Made by a program: the position numbers and the translations under genes. A stretch of 64,000 nt of DNA, from NCBI RefSeq assembly GCF_026210795.1, contig NC_089430.1, positions 3,038,001-3,102,000 on the forward strand, given 5' to 3'. The notes under the pieces were generated by a model, which saw nothing but the letters and a program-made list of their open reading frames with translations, was not told the origin of the DNA and ran no database searches. The first letter of the stretch is position 1. Each line of letters begins with the position of its first letter. This DNA comes from Rhizophagus irregularis (Eukaryota > Glomeromycota > Glomeromycetes > Glomerales > Glomeraceae). Positions 23,213 through 33,929 of the stretch are shown here, piece after piece.

Positions 23213-25683
23213 CCTAATATTCTAGGGGGAAGGGGGGTAATTAAAAATCTTAGGTTACATATATACTATATAAGGAAATTACATATATAATATATCTTAC
23301 CTGGGAAAGGGGGGGTAAGCTCTTATAATAAACTGATATTAGGTAATATCTGTCATTGCCCTTTCTAAATTAACTATAACTTAAATTTTTTTTGCTCTTT
23401 TTTTCATCAATCTAAGATGGGTATATATGACATTATTACTTTATTAATAAAAAAAGCTAATAATACTTTTAAAATTTAAATATTAATATATTATATACTA
23501 TATGCAAAAATTTTAATATTCTTTTATTTTATAGTAAAAATATTTCATTTTTTTTTTATAATACTAGTTGTTTTATCTTTTTAAATTTGTTTTCTTATAT
23601 TTTAAGTTTAATTACTTTTTCCTTAATAATTTTATTGTTAAATTAATTTGATTATATAACAAATATTTATTATTTTATATAGAATTATTTACTTAAATTT
23701 CTCTAAAATTTTACAATTAATTTCACCAAGATTTTACTATAATTTTATTGTAATTTTAGCAAAATTTTAGCAATTTTAATATTTACATTTTTTTAAATAT
23801 AAAAAAACTGGTAGTTAATTTTTATTAAGATTTTAAATAGTTCATTAGTTATATAATACTTTTTAGAATACTAATTTACTATAATATAGTTTTATATTGA
23901 AAAATATGATTACCAGAAGAATAGATAAGAAACTAATTAGTAATAGCTATAATATTTAACAAATTTCTGGTTTTATATAATATAATTGTAAATACAACTC
24001 CTATTTTATATAATAAATAAAAAAAAAAAGTGGTATATTATTTTTTTTAGTATTTAATTTAACTTCAAATTTATTCAGATTTAGAAAAATTGAATCTTAT
24101 ATTTAGGTAAAAAGTTATCTAACTTATTTTTTATTTTTTTTTTATTAATCTAAATATTTAAGAAATATTCTTTTAGTTTCAATTTTTTATAAAACCAATT
24201 ACTTTATTATTAATTATATATAAGATTTTAAATTCAATTAAACATATATAAAGTATTATTATTATATTAACTAAAATATATATTATATCTATTTAATTTC
24301 CAGTCATACTATAAATAAAAAAAAAATATATCTATTTAATTTTACTTTAATTAATTTTAATGCAAATTTATCTAAATAATTAATACTTTTAACTTTATAT
24401 TGTTAATAATATTCCTTTAAATTTTATTAGATATACAGATTATTTTTCAATTTATTGTAATAGAAATTGTTTTTTTTTTGAAATATTAAGATTTTACAAT
24501 ATTATTTAAAATTTATTACTTTTATTAAGATTATTCTGTATATATTAAATTAAATTTTAATACTTTTTTCTTGAAATATATTATTTAGGAATCTTATATA
24601 ATGTAAATAATCAAATACATTTTTACAAATTTTTTGGCAACTAGTAATTAGATTTTAGTAATTTTGGTATTATTTGAATTATTTTATCAAATAAATTAAA
24701 TGGTAATAAAATCATAACTTTAAAATTACTAATAAATAAAAATTTTTAGATTTTATAAGTTATCCTGTTACATAATATTTGTAGAAGGATAATTTTATTT
24801 CTATTAAATTCTTCTTATTAAGATGTATCAAATAGTAGTAATTTTATATTTCTAAAATTAATGAATAAAAAGATATTTAATTTAAAAAATTTAACTACTA
24901 TTTATTATAATTTGTTAATCATTTACTTTTAAAAAATCATTAATCAAATTAAATTTTTTTTTAATTTTTACTTAGAAAATACTATAGAATTTATCACAAA
25001 AATATTGGTTTATATAATAAAATATTTTAAGATATTTAAAAAGAACAGAACCTGCTTACTTCTAATAAAGGTCTTTGGAAAAAATTTTAAATTTACTAGT
25101 AATTTTACTAGTGATCCTATTGGATAATTGATTTAAAAAGGAAAAAAATCATAATAACTTAATGTAATATTTCTTTTTTTAGATGTAATTTATCTATATA
25201 TAGTAGAATTTTCAAAAATTCTCAATTATAAATTTTACTTCAAGTTTCTGAATTCTGATAACTTATTTTATAAATAAGTGAGATCCTAAAAGGATCTAGA
25301 GTCAAAAATTTTTTATTATAAGCTGTACGTATTTTTTCAGAACCAGAATTGTGATAATGTCAGTTAGTTACTATAATAGGAAATAAAATTCTGACTGGCA
25401 TTATTAAAAATTATCTAAAAAAGGAAAGATTTTATGATTTTTTTAGTTTAAAATACATAAACTCAAACCTGACTCTTATATATATATTTCTGGATACTAT
25501 TTAAAAGTATTTTTAACTAAAAAATAAAATTGCAGGTAAATTTAACTGCAAAATAGTTTAAGGGATATAATTAAAATTAAAATTAAAAATTATTACTACA
25601 GTTAATTCCCTTTATAGTTACATCTCTTGAAAGTTGAAACTGAAAAAAAAGGTGTAATTATAAAAAAAGTCATATATTATAAT
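23213..25683. other. Very AT-rich intergenic DNA
   Basis: Almost pure A/T, no gene. 25045-25290 repeats, in diverged form, the block found after 4487: CCTGCTTACTTCTAATAAAG, then AAGGAAAAAAATCATAATAA, then TTATAAATAAGTGAGATCCT. These are two copies of one dispersed repeat of about 250 bp. Confidence 0.5.
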
Positions 25684-25961
25684 CAGGGTTGGGAAATGTA
25701 CTGTACTGAGTTTTTTTAGTACAAGTACATTTTTTATATAAATTACAGAGGCATATATACCCTGGTTTTAAGTGGTCCAGTGATTAGATTTTGATAAAAT
25801 TAAGCTCATTAAATTCAAGTTAGCATTTGAAGTAACTTTATATATAAATTATTAAATATATGGTATTTAAAATTTTAAGTACAATGTACTAATTGTACTG
25901 TATAGTACAGTACAGTACTATACTAAAATTTTGCCTTATACACCATATTTTTCCAATCCTG
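25684..25961. mobile_element. hAT-type MITE, 278 bp
   Basis: Ends CAGGGTTGGGAAA and TTTTTCCAATCCTG are inverted repeats of the hAT kind. The flanks are ATTATAAT (25676-25683) and ATTATAAC (25962-25969), an 8-bp target duplication with one change. GTAC-rich subterminal sequence lies inside; it has no gene. Confidence 0.75.
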
Positions 25962-26099
25962 ATTATAACTATAGAAGAGGTTTTTTAATATATTTATTAG
26001 TATATTAGATCATATAAAATTTTATATAATGTAATTTATATAGGAAGTAATTATGATAGAGGATTGATTATATATAGTTTAATTAATAACAAAATCAAA

Positions 26100-26790
26100 A
26101 CTAATTAGAAATTTTTGGCAAAGAGTTTAGACAAGCATTACTAGTAAAAATTTTGATTATTATGAAATTGCTAATAAGAAATTATGCTTATTAGACAAGT
26201 TAGAGTATGATAATGAAGAAAGTTTAGAAGGTAGATATAAAGTTAGATCCTATTTTATTAAATATTAATAGCATAAAATTGAAATAGTTGTATAATAATC
26301 TTATCATTTTACAATATTCTATTTGTTCATACTTCATTATATAATATTTTTTAGGGCTAATTAATGTTAACTATAATCTAATTTAAATTGATTTGCTATA
26401 ATATAAAAAGGCATTATATCCAAGTATGATAAAATATTAATCCCAAATATCTGGATTGGCATGCCAAATTAACTGGTTTACCAAGCATTTTGACAGATAA
26501 GATTTGTTTTAACTTATACAAAAATATAGAAAGCCTCAAGTTTCTGATTTCAAGCCTATTATTTACAAAGCCAAACCTGATCCAGAATTAATTATCAAAT
26601 CCATCTTAGAGCATTTCACATACTTAAAATTCTGAAATAGCTTTAGGAAGATTGATAATTATAATTTTGCATTGGCTCATCCATGGGACTCATCATGCCC
26701 TATTTGTGATGGAGAACATGGGAATTATATATTATATGGTAAATGGTATAGAAATGGAACTGAGTATTGTCTTAGCTGTAACTCTTGAAG
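26100..26790 (+). pseudogene. Degraded gene fragment with a zinc-ribbon-like end
   Basis: Two readable plus-strand pieces occur: about 26148-26270 (FDYYEIANKKLCLLDKLEY) and 26440-26789. The second, with one frame change and one stop, reads KPIIYKAKPDPELIIKSILE, then FALAHPWDSSCPICDGEHGN and a closing CLSC, that is, two C-x2-C pairs about 24 residues apart, as in a zinc ribbon. It reminds me of replication-type proteins repeated in Rhizophagus genomes, but this is recollection, not a search result. Clearly non-functional. Confidence 0.5.
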
Positions 26791-27179
26791 CAATAAATTT
26801 CAGTTTGCAGTCGTAGCATAGATGAGGCAGATTTGTCCCTGAAATGCGCAGGGTTTTTCCTAGCAAAATCACGTGAGACGTATGTAAAAATAAATTCATT
26901 CGTGGACATGTAGGCCATTGTATCATAATAACCGCAATCATTTATTTTCAGCGGAAAGTATTGAGTAGGCGTATTTATTTTTTTACATGTATCATATTAA
27001 TAAAACTTCGATCATCACATCACTTACATATATTGTATACTGCAAAAGGTGTAAAAAGTATCAGAAGGAATATATAAGCGGTGTGAATGTCCTCGAGTAC
27101 AATTCGTGTCAAAAAATTTGCATAATTAATGCTCTTGTGATTGATGGTATAGGTTTTATACACAGCAAATATTCGCATT

Positions 27180-27324
27180 AGGATTAGCATCAGATCTTGC
27201 AGACGTGGCTAGAGTTAGATTCTAGAACAATATTATTAATTTCGAAATTACAGAACTCCGAAAGGTATCATTAGTGGACTATCTTGTAAAGGAGAATAAT
27301 AAACTGAATAAATTAGTTTAGGAT
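27180..27324 (+). pseudogene. Short decayed coding fragment
   Basis: A plus-strand frame reads GLASDLADVARVRF, a stop, then FEITELRKVSLVDYLVKENN and a final stop. The amino-acid pattern (amphipathic, ending in a coiled-coil-like Lys/Asn/Leu stretch) looks like a decayed exon rather than chance. Family unknown. Confidence 0.35.
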
Positions 27325-28059
27325 AACGTCATCATGTAGCAGGTTACGACTCGTATTTTCTCGTACGATCAATAAAGCAAAGACGCAATTAGTGCAATTA
27401 ATTTACCAGACATCATTTTTTTCGCATGATGTTGGTTGAGGGAGAGGGAATTGTGTATGCTAAAATTTCTAACAAGTTTTATTATAACAAAACTTAATCC
27501 AGAACTTGATAAATGCGCAGTAACATTAGAAACATTTTAGTATAGACATCATTTATCACGGGAATAAGTAATTTATTTTCGAACTTTCCCGCATATACTC
27601 AAAAGCTTTACGCATAACAAAAAAGACCTCCTTGTTGATCTTTGTATATGGGCAGTGCCAAAGTTTTTTATTATAATTTTAAGTGGATCCGTTGATCAGA
27701 TTTTCGTGATGTAATATATTAACGTAATTTGCCCCAAAAGCGCATTCCAAAAATCGATCCTGGAAATTATATAAAAAGGTGATGCCTCTGTTAGTGAATC
27801 CTTTTTATCCGCGTAAGTAAAGCAAAAAAGTTCAAACCAATCAAGCTTACCGTTATTAAAATCATTGATATTAACAATCAAACGAACTCAAAGTAATAAT
27901 AAAGTAAGTCGGTTTTATTGCTCAGCTAACTTCTTGAAACTTGTCATCACAATGTTAATCGATTTTCCGCCTTTACAGATGTTTCAAAATAAAGCGGTCT
28001 GCCGACTTCACGTGTCTCATCAGCGCAGGTGGCTTTTCTATCATCTGATTTCTAGCATC

Positions 28060-29115
28060 AAAAAAAACTCCCCCAGCGTAACCATCAAAAAAAGCTCGGG
28101 CACGTGATTCATGTGATTTGACTGTAGCTAAGTGTGGCTATTGAAATTGCACTACGCAGCTATTGCAACTTAACCCTAAATAACTCCAAAGGTAAAAGTT
28201 TCAGCCTGAACTAACCTTCCTTACCTAACCCTAAGAAACTCCACGTCTACGTTATCTTCAAGAATAGATCAACTTTCCTTACCCTAACCCTAAGAAACTC
28301 CAACATCTACGTCATCTTCAAGGATATGTATTTCCGCCTAAATCAACTTTCCTCACCCTAACCCTAAGATACTCCAACGTCAATGTTATCTTCAAAGATA
28401 AGTATTTCGGCCTAAACTAATTTTCTTTATCCTAAGATACTCCACTCCAAAGATGATTGCTTGAGAATATAATGAAATTTTATAGTTGTTAATTCATAAG
28501 AGTAAAACAAAATCTTTTAAATTAATGAAATTTGAGTAATTATTTTATTAAAATAGAATGTAATATTAATTTAACAATAAAATTTATTCAATTTCAATTT
28601 ATTAAAATACATTAATTTAAAATAAATTATTGTAAATAATGAGTGCTATCAGTTTGCCCCTTCCATGTTAATGGCATGGTTCACTTATTTGATAATGTTC
28701 AACGTCTTCACCTAATTTATTAATAGGACTATATTCCTTACTACAGACTAGTTTTGCTCTTTTAGAAGAGAAGGTTGCATTAATTAGGCTGTCAAAATAA
28801 CAGTCGCAATTTAGTTTGTTGAACTAGTATTATTGCTTACTTGGTATTTCTACAGGTTTCATATTTTCTGCGAGTTTTGTATTAAAAGATTTATAGATAT
28901 TGTAAAGAAAATAAGCCAACTTTTTATTTTTTAAAAAAAATTGTATTCTTGGTATTTGGTAATGTAGACGCGAAAAGAAAGCTTAAATAATAGCTTAAAT
29001 AATACGCGATAATAGATCAGTTGCCACAAACTGCGCCGTATGTAACAAAATCACATGCTCAAAAATCACATTCCCGAGCTTTTTTTGATGGTGTTACTGG
29101 GGAAGATCATCAAAA
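28060..29115. repeat. Inverted pair of GC-richer blocks around telomere-like repeats
   Basis: 28060-28121 and 29048-29115 are inverted copies, sharing CCCGAGCTTTTTTTGATGGT and adjacent AATCACATG-type sequence. Between them lie the CCCTAA-bearing repeats and AT-rich filler. The layout fits a non-autonomous element, or two inverted copies of a promoter block. Confidence 0.5.
28171..28442. repeat. Degenerate tandem repeats carrying telomere-like CCCTAACCCTAA
   Basis: Five copies of CCTAAGAWACTCCAACRTC, preceded in three of them by ACCCTAACCC or CTAACC, are spaced 57-75 bp apart (near 28175, 28236, 28293, 28368 and 28435). Each is followed by TATCTTCAARGATA. The hexamer CCCTAA is the TTAGGG-type telomere repeat, but here it appears only one or two units at a time. 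Confidence 0.65.
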
Positions 29116-29251
29116 AATTTGGCGCAGTACAGTATATCTAAATTTTCCTCTAGAAATAGTCCAGGCTATATAGAAATTTTCAGCGTATGGCCTCTGTGGC
29201 CTCTGAGGATCCTATATAATTCACTTATACAGTTTCCTGCTGATTGTCCAT

Positions 29252-29625
29252 CTAAACCTTTGGTCTTTGCAGGTGGAGTTCCCAGTATATAGCTGAATTT
29301 AAAGCAGGCGCTGACAGAAAAAGCGGCCTTGAAGAAAGCATGATTACTGAATGAAAAAGGGCAGCATTGTATTGAGATATACCGAAAGCCACCATTAACA
29401 TATCTAATTGGCTACAAGTTGAGTAAGTAATCACTCGTTTGAGATCATTTTGGAAAAGACCAGTGGTAGCCGCCTCAAAGATCCGATCCAAAGAAGTAAT
29501 AACAGAGCCGTTTCACTGTGCTTTAACAAAGGAGAAATTCGGAGTAATAAGAATATACTAGCTACAACCATGGTAGCTGCATGTAAAAGGGCTGATACAG
29601 GAGTGGGCAAATTGTGCTGATACAC
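29252..29625 (-). pseudogene. nad5: Nuclear copy of mitochondrial NADH dehydrogenase subunit 5 (NUMT)
   Basis: Minus-strand frames read NLPTPVSALLHAATMVVAS, LLLRISPLL, then [20 protein letters not shown] and SQYNAALFH. These match the central proton-channel helices of ND5 (complex I), including the conserved Lys helix and the TPVSALLHAATMV segment. The frame shifts near 29470 and again after ALFH. Both ends run into unrelated sequence, so this is a fragment of mitochondrial DNA of about 370 bp inserted in the nucleus and decayed. It lies just upstream of a decayed plus-strand gene. Confidence 0.88.
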
Positions 29626-29859
29626 TTGATGTTTGGCGCAGCGATAAAAAATCTGTTATAACGCATTAAGCAACAAATTTCTTAAATATAAGTCGGATTG
29701 GAATGTTGTTAAAATAGGCAAGTATGAATAGGAAATATTGCATTGATTATTCTTTTACCTCAATTGCTAATCTACCAAATTTATGCTATAGGTCCGAAAT
29801 TACTTAATCTCCGGAAGTTCTCTTATTGGGAATAATCTTTCACATAGTCTGTGCGAAAG

Positions 29860-32270
29860 GTAGTGATATAGATAGACAAAAATTTCGTAGATATGGGTTA
29901 TCTCGAAAATCTAGTGTAGTAAAAGAGTATAGGGATGAGAATTTTATGAGAATTTTATATTTAGACAAACGTTTAAACACTTCAGTTTTGTGTAAATGAA
30001 ATGCCACAGATTGGAATAGAGACTGAAATTGCGCAACATATCGGTATGCACTGAGCCACTGACTGACAAAAACGCGAGTTTGTATTATTACACTTGTGTC
30101 TGAAAAACAGATTCGTTTATTTTAATTGAAAAGTCTAAGTGGAATGTTAAATACTTCTTAGAGGGCTGTGAACTTGAAGACATAAGTGACAAAATAAGTA
30201 TTTATCTTAAATCTCTTGAGGCCATCGCCGAGGACAAAAGTGCAAACGAGCAAAGGAATTGCTTGCAAGATATAGAGGTAAATTCATATTTTTTTTTGTC
30301 TTTAGTTAAAAACTAGAATTTGACGTGTGCGGGATCTCGGGGTCTTGTATCATTCAAGTCTCAAGGGCGAGCCACGAAGTTAGTGCTGGGGCGCGAACAA
30401 TCTCGAGGGTTGTTTTACGTTCAAAGCTCAGGGTTGACCTGGTGGGATAAAAATAGGAGGATATTGATAAATACACTAATCAAGAATATTACTAATTTAT
30501 CAAATTTTACGCGTTAGGGCTCTCACCAGATCGGAATCTTGCTTGAAATTAGGAAAAGGATAGAAAAATGGCTAGTGAGACTTCGATATCTATTAACTTT
30601 TACGGGAATTTACAGACAATAGGATCATATCATCAGAAGCTACTAAAATAATGTGGGATTTTTATTGACACATTAGATTAGTATTAGATGGAAAAAAAAT
30701 ATAGAAATTTGGGATATGTAATAGGAAAAGAACTAATACTGCCAAATTGTTAAGTTAGAATTAAAATATATTGAAGACAATTTTTTAATTGTCATTTATT
30801 TTATTATAAGCAGGACGTAATGAATACTTCAGCTGAAAGTAAGAAACTTTTATCAAAAGTCGAAGAAAAGGTAAGTCTAGTTAAGAATACAATCATTGAT
30901 TTCAAATGATACTGATTTATAACTTTCCTTAGGATAAAGAACCTTCCTTTACTGGATTATTATTAAAACAAGTCCAAGAGGTAATTTTTAATTGGAAGTT
31001 GTAAGAATTGGCAGGATATTAGCTATTTGGTAAAAGCAATTTTAATTTTTTCTTTTTTGTTTAGTCTGATGATGATTTCCAACCCACCATTCCTATCCGA
31101 ACTCAAAAACGTAAAAAACAATTATCACTTTCAAAAAAGGTTGATAAAGAATTGTCTTCTTCAAGGAAGGTCAGTATAAAATACTGTGATAAGGATTTTT
31201 CACAGAATTTCTTATAAATTTTTTCTACTACTTGTTATATGAATAGGTCAAAACTACCAGCAAGAATGTTGTCGATCCATTCATTGCATCATCTAGTAGA
31301 AGAGTTCGTGATAATTCTGAAGCCTCCTCCAACAGTTCATATAAAAACACTGAGCAAGAAGAACCAACCTCAATTTCAAAGCTGATATGGAATCCTTTCA
31401 TGAAGCATATTCGAGTATGGATTCATATCAAATGTGGACATAATTAAGTCCCGGCCAAAACTTGAACAGCCTCAACCTGAACTTGAAAAAGTATACGCTT
31501 AATATTGACAATACCAAGGATCTGTGAAAGGCTTTTGCCAAACCATATGTATCAAATTTTGATCAGAGTATTCATTTTGATCTTGATTTTCATTAATTAC
31601 GCTTATCGATTAATGCTGTCTTGTAGAGAGGGAAGAAAATCCATTTGTTGAATTACAATTGGAAAGTTAGTTCAAAATGAACGTGTGGGCACATTTTATT
31701 GATCCACTCTTTCATAATCTGGAAGTTGAGCTAAAGCGTGGAGAGGGATGAGATGAGCCTTGTGCCAAGCGACCGGAAAAATGATGAAAGATCAGTAGAT
31801 GAACGGAAGAAGATACGAAAGATGATTGGCCGAAAAGGAGATGGCGTGTTCAGATCGTGTAAAACATAAGTGGAAAGGCAAGTGTGGAGATAAATACTTA
31901 ACAGATTCGCTAAAATTATGTAAAATGTAAAATGACATTATGGTGCAGCTTTTCACTGAATGTGAAATGATAGAATACTATGTGAGGAAGTGGGGTACTT
32001 CAAGGAGATAATAGGATTCAGCTTATCATAATGGATTCTTTAAAAGGATATATTTATCGTATTCGACATGAAAATGTTTATGATCGATCAAATTCCAGCC
32101 ATTAGCTTTTATTCCGAAAGAGATTCTATGTTATCATACAAATATTGAATGTGATAAGCGAGAAGAAGGAAGCTGACGTTGTAAATTTGTTTAATATTTC
32201 TGAACAAGATATACCCACTCACCTTCTAGAACAATCACTGCAACTGAAACCTTTAAGACTTTAACAACTA
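29860..32270 (+). pseudogene. Decayed multi-exon gene of a Rhizophagus-type unknown family
   Basis: Pieces in order: DRQKFRRYGLSRKSSVVKEY (about 29875), NEMPQIGIETEIAQHIGMH (about 29998), and an exon ending at 30277 (FLEGCELEDISDKISIYLKS). After a 536-bp gap come three clean exons of 57, 48 and 105 bp, all multiples of three: 30814-30870, 30933-30980 and 31065-31169. A last readable exon starts at 31247 and includes AYSSMDSYQMW in a shifted frame. Further remnants are RKMIGRKGDGVFRS (about 31800) and KYLTDSLKLCKM (about 31894). Stops and shifts in the outer parts rule out function. Splice sites of the middle exons are perfect. I recall similar proteins as a large family in Rhizophagus without known role. 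Confidence 0.6.
30310..30530. other. GC-richer insertion inside an intron of the decayed gene
   Basis: This stretch has clearly more G+C than its surroundings (for example GTGCTGGGGCGCGAAC and AGGGTTGACCTGGTGGGA) and breaks the region where the decayed gene should have another exon. It holds a chance-length frame of 65 codons. It looks like foreign repeat DNA, but no inverted ends or target duplication were found. Confidence 0.4.
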
Positions 32271-32289
32271 AGTGTATTAAGGATGTAAT

Positions 32290-33060
32290 TAATAAAAAAA
32301 ATAGTAAATAATAGAGGATATGTTCTATAAAATAGCAATGTTTTATTACGATAAATATAATAGATTAGAAAAGCAATTTTAAGAAATATTTTTTTAAAAT
32401 GGATTGTATTCTTGATCTATTTGTTATATATAATAGATATTATAATAAATTGTAATAAAAAAGATGGTATACTGAAGGGTTAGTAGGAATTGAAATCAAT
32501 TTTACCAAACCAAATTAATTAAAAATCAAATTAAAATTGATTTTGATTATTAAATAAAAAATTGATATAATTCTATATTATGTAACTGTTATATAAAATT
32601 TTGTTACAAATCTTTACATCTCACAAAATTTGAATGGTATTACTTAATTCTGGCTATAATTATAAACTTGGTTAGAATTACTACTGATTACTTAAACATT
32701 TATTTTGATGTAAAAACACAAAAATTAAATAAATGGAATGGTTTTTATATTAATTGTAATTATTGGAGTTGTTTTGCCACAAATTTAATGGTATATAATC
32801 AGTTAAAAATGATTAATCAGAATTAATTTTAAATGTAAAAATTGATTTTAATTTCTAGAGATTAGACTTAGTTAGTTCTTTTTAAAGATATACTTAATAT
32901 GTTTTATAAATGCATTGCTTGGATACTTTAAAATACCTTTATAGGAGGAAAAAAATTACTATGAAACTTGTAGAACTAAGATGAATGGGTTACTACTGGC
33001 CTAATAATACAGAGGGTGATTAATATTATACAGACATTTAAAGATATTTAGGTATCTAAT
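32290..33060. other. AT-rich intergenic DNA
   Basis: No gene found. Words such as AAATTGATTTTAATT recur on both strands between 32500 and 32870, suggesting an old inverted-repeat element. Confidence 0.35.
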
Positions 33061-33089
33061 AATTGAAATTTCATAATTTTACATTCATT

Positions 33090-33270
33090 TGATTCGTCTT
33101 ATTGAGAGGATTCGAATGATAGTAATATCATCTTTACATAATCAATATTCAGTGTACAATTATGTTTTAAACATTTAGATATTTCTATATGAATATTTAA
33201 TCCAATGATTGGATTTTCATAATCTTTAGCTCATTGTATTCATCTTATTAAGACGTTTCAAATGATTGCA
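33090..33270. repeat. Relic of a hairpin-type repeat family
   Basis: Blocks GATTCGTCTTATTGAGAGGA (33091) and AGCTCATTGTATTCATCTTA (33228) resemble the arms of the hairpin at 22011-22532 (AGCTCATTGGAATCAGCTCA at 22183) and 50957 onward. Degenerate and non-coding. Confidence 0.45.
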
Positions 33271-33299
33271 AATACATATTGATTGGATTAATAATGACT

Positions 33300-33493
33300 A
33301 AATTATACTCGTTATAGTGAATCTCGTTATAATGAATATTAAGTAAAATTGTGTTATAGTGACCTATTGATTTTTTTCTTTATAATTAATTTCTCCTGAT
33401 ATAGTGAATTTTCTTAATAAATCTTGTTATAGTGAAAAAAAGGGAAAAAATTATATAGTGGAACGGAAAGTTCACTATAATGAACTTTGACTG
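33300..33493. mobile_element. Degenerate pogo-like MITE
   Basis: Repeated CGTTATAGTGAA words on the left (33310-33350) are mirrored by TTCACTATAATGAACTTTGA then CTG and TA on the right (33471-33494). The CAGTCAAAGTTCATTATAGTG end type is known from pogo/Tc1-like elements. The left end is worn. Confidence 0.5.
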
Positions 33494-33688
33494 TAATTTT
33501 TTACAATTTTTAACTTATTATTATACTTGTTATATAAATTATAGAATTTTTGCAACGAGCATTTTCATATTTCCAAAAAATTCTGAAAAATATGAAGTAT
33601 AAGAGTTGTTTATTATGACTGTAAGTACAGAATAATGTTTAATTTATATTACATTAATATGTAATGTTCAGCATAATTTGGTAAAATA

Positions 33689-33722
33689 AAAATGTCCGCA
33701 TACTTTTGATTGCCTTCTGTAT
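33689..33722 (-). repeat. Solo right end of the Tc1-like family
   Basis: ATGTCCGCATACTTTTGATT, then GCCTTCTGTA, matches the right terminal repeat of the element at 10845-12165 with a few changes. No transposase lies nearby, so it is a remnant. Confidence 0.7.
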
Positions 33723-33929
33723 AAATCCAAAGGTTTTAATTACAATTTCAACAAAAAGTTAATAAGAAACTTGATTTTATTTTAAATATAAATATTTTTA
33801 ATAATATTTTTATTAATTAAAGAACAATGATAAAGAATTAATTGAGACTAATAATAAATAAATTAATGATAAAATTAATGATAATATTTAGTAATGTGAT
33901 TTCTATGAGAAAAAAAAATAACATTATTA

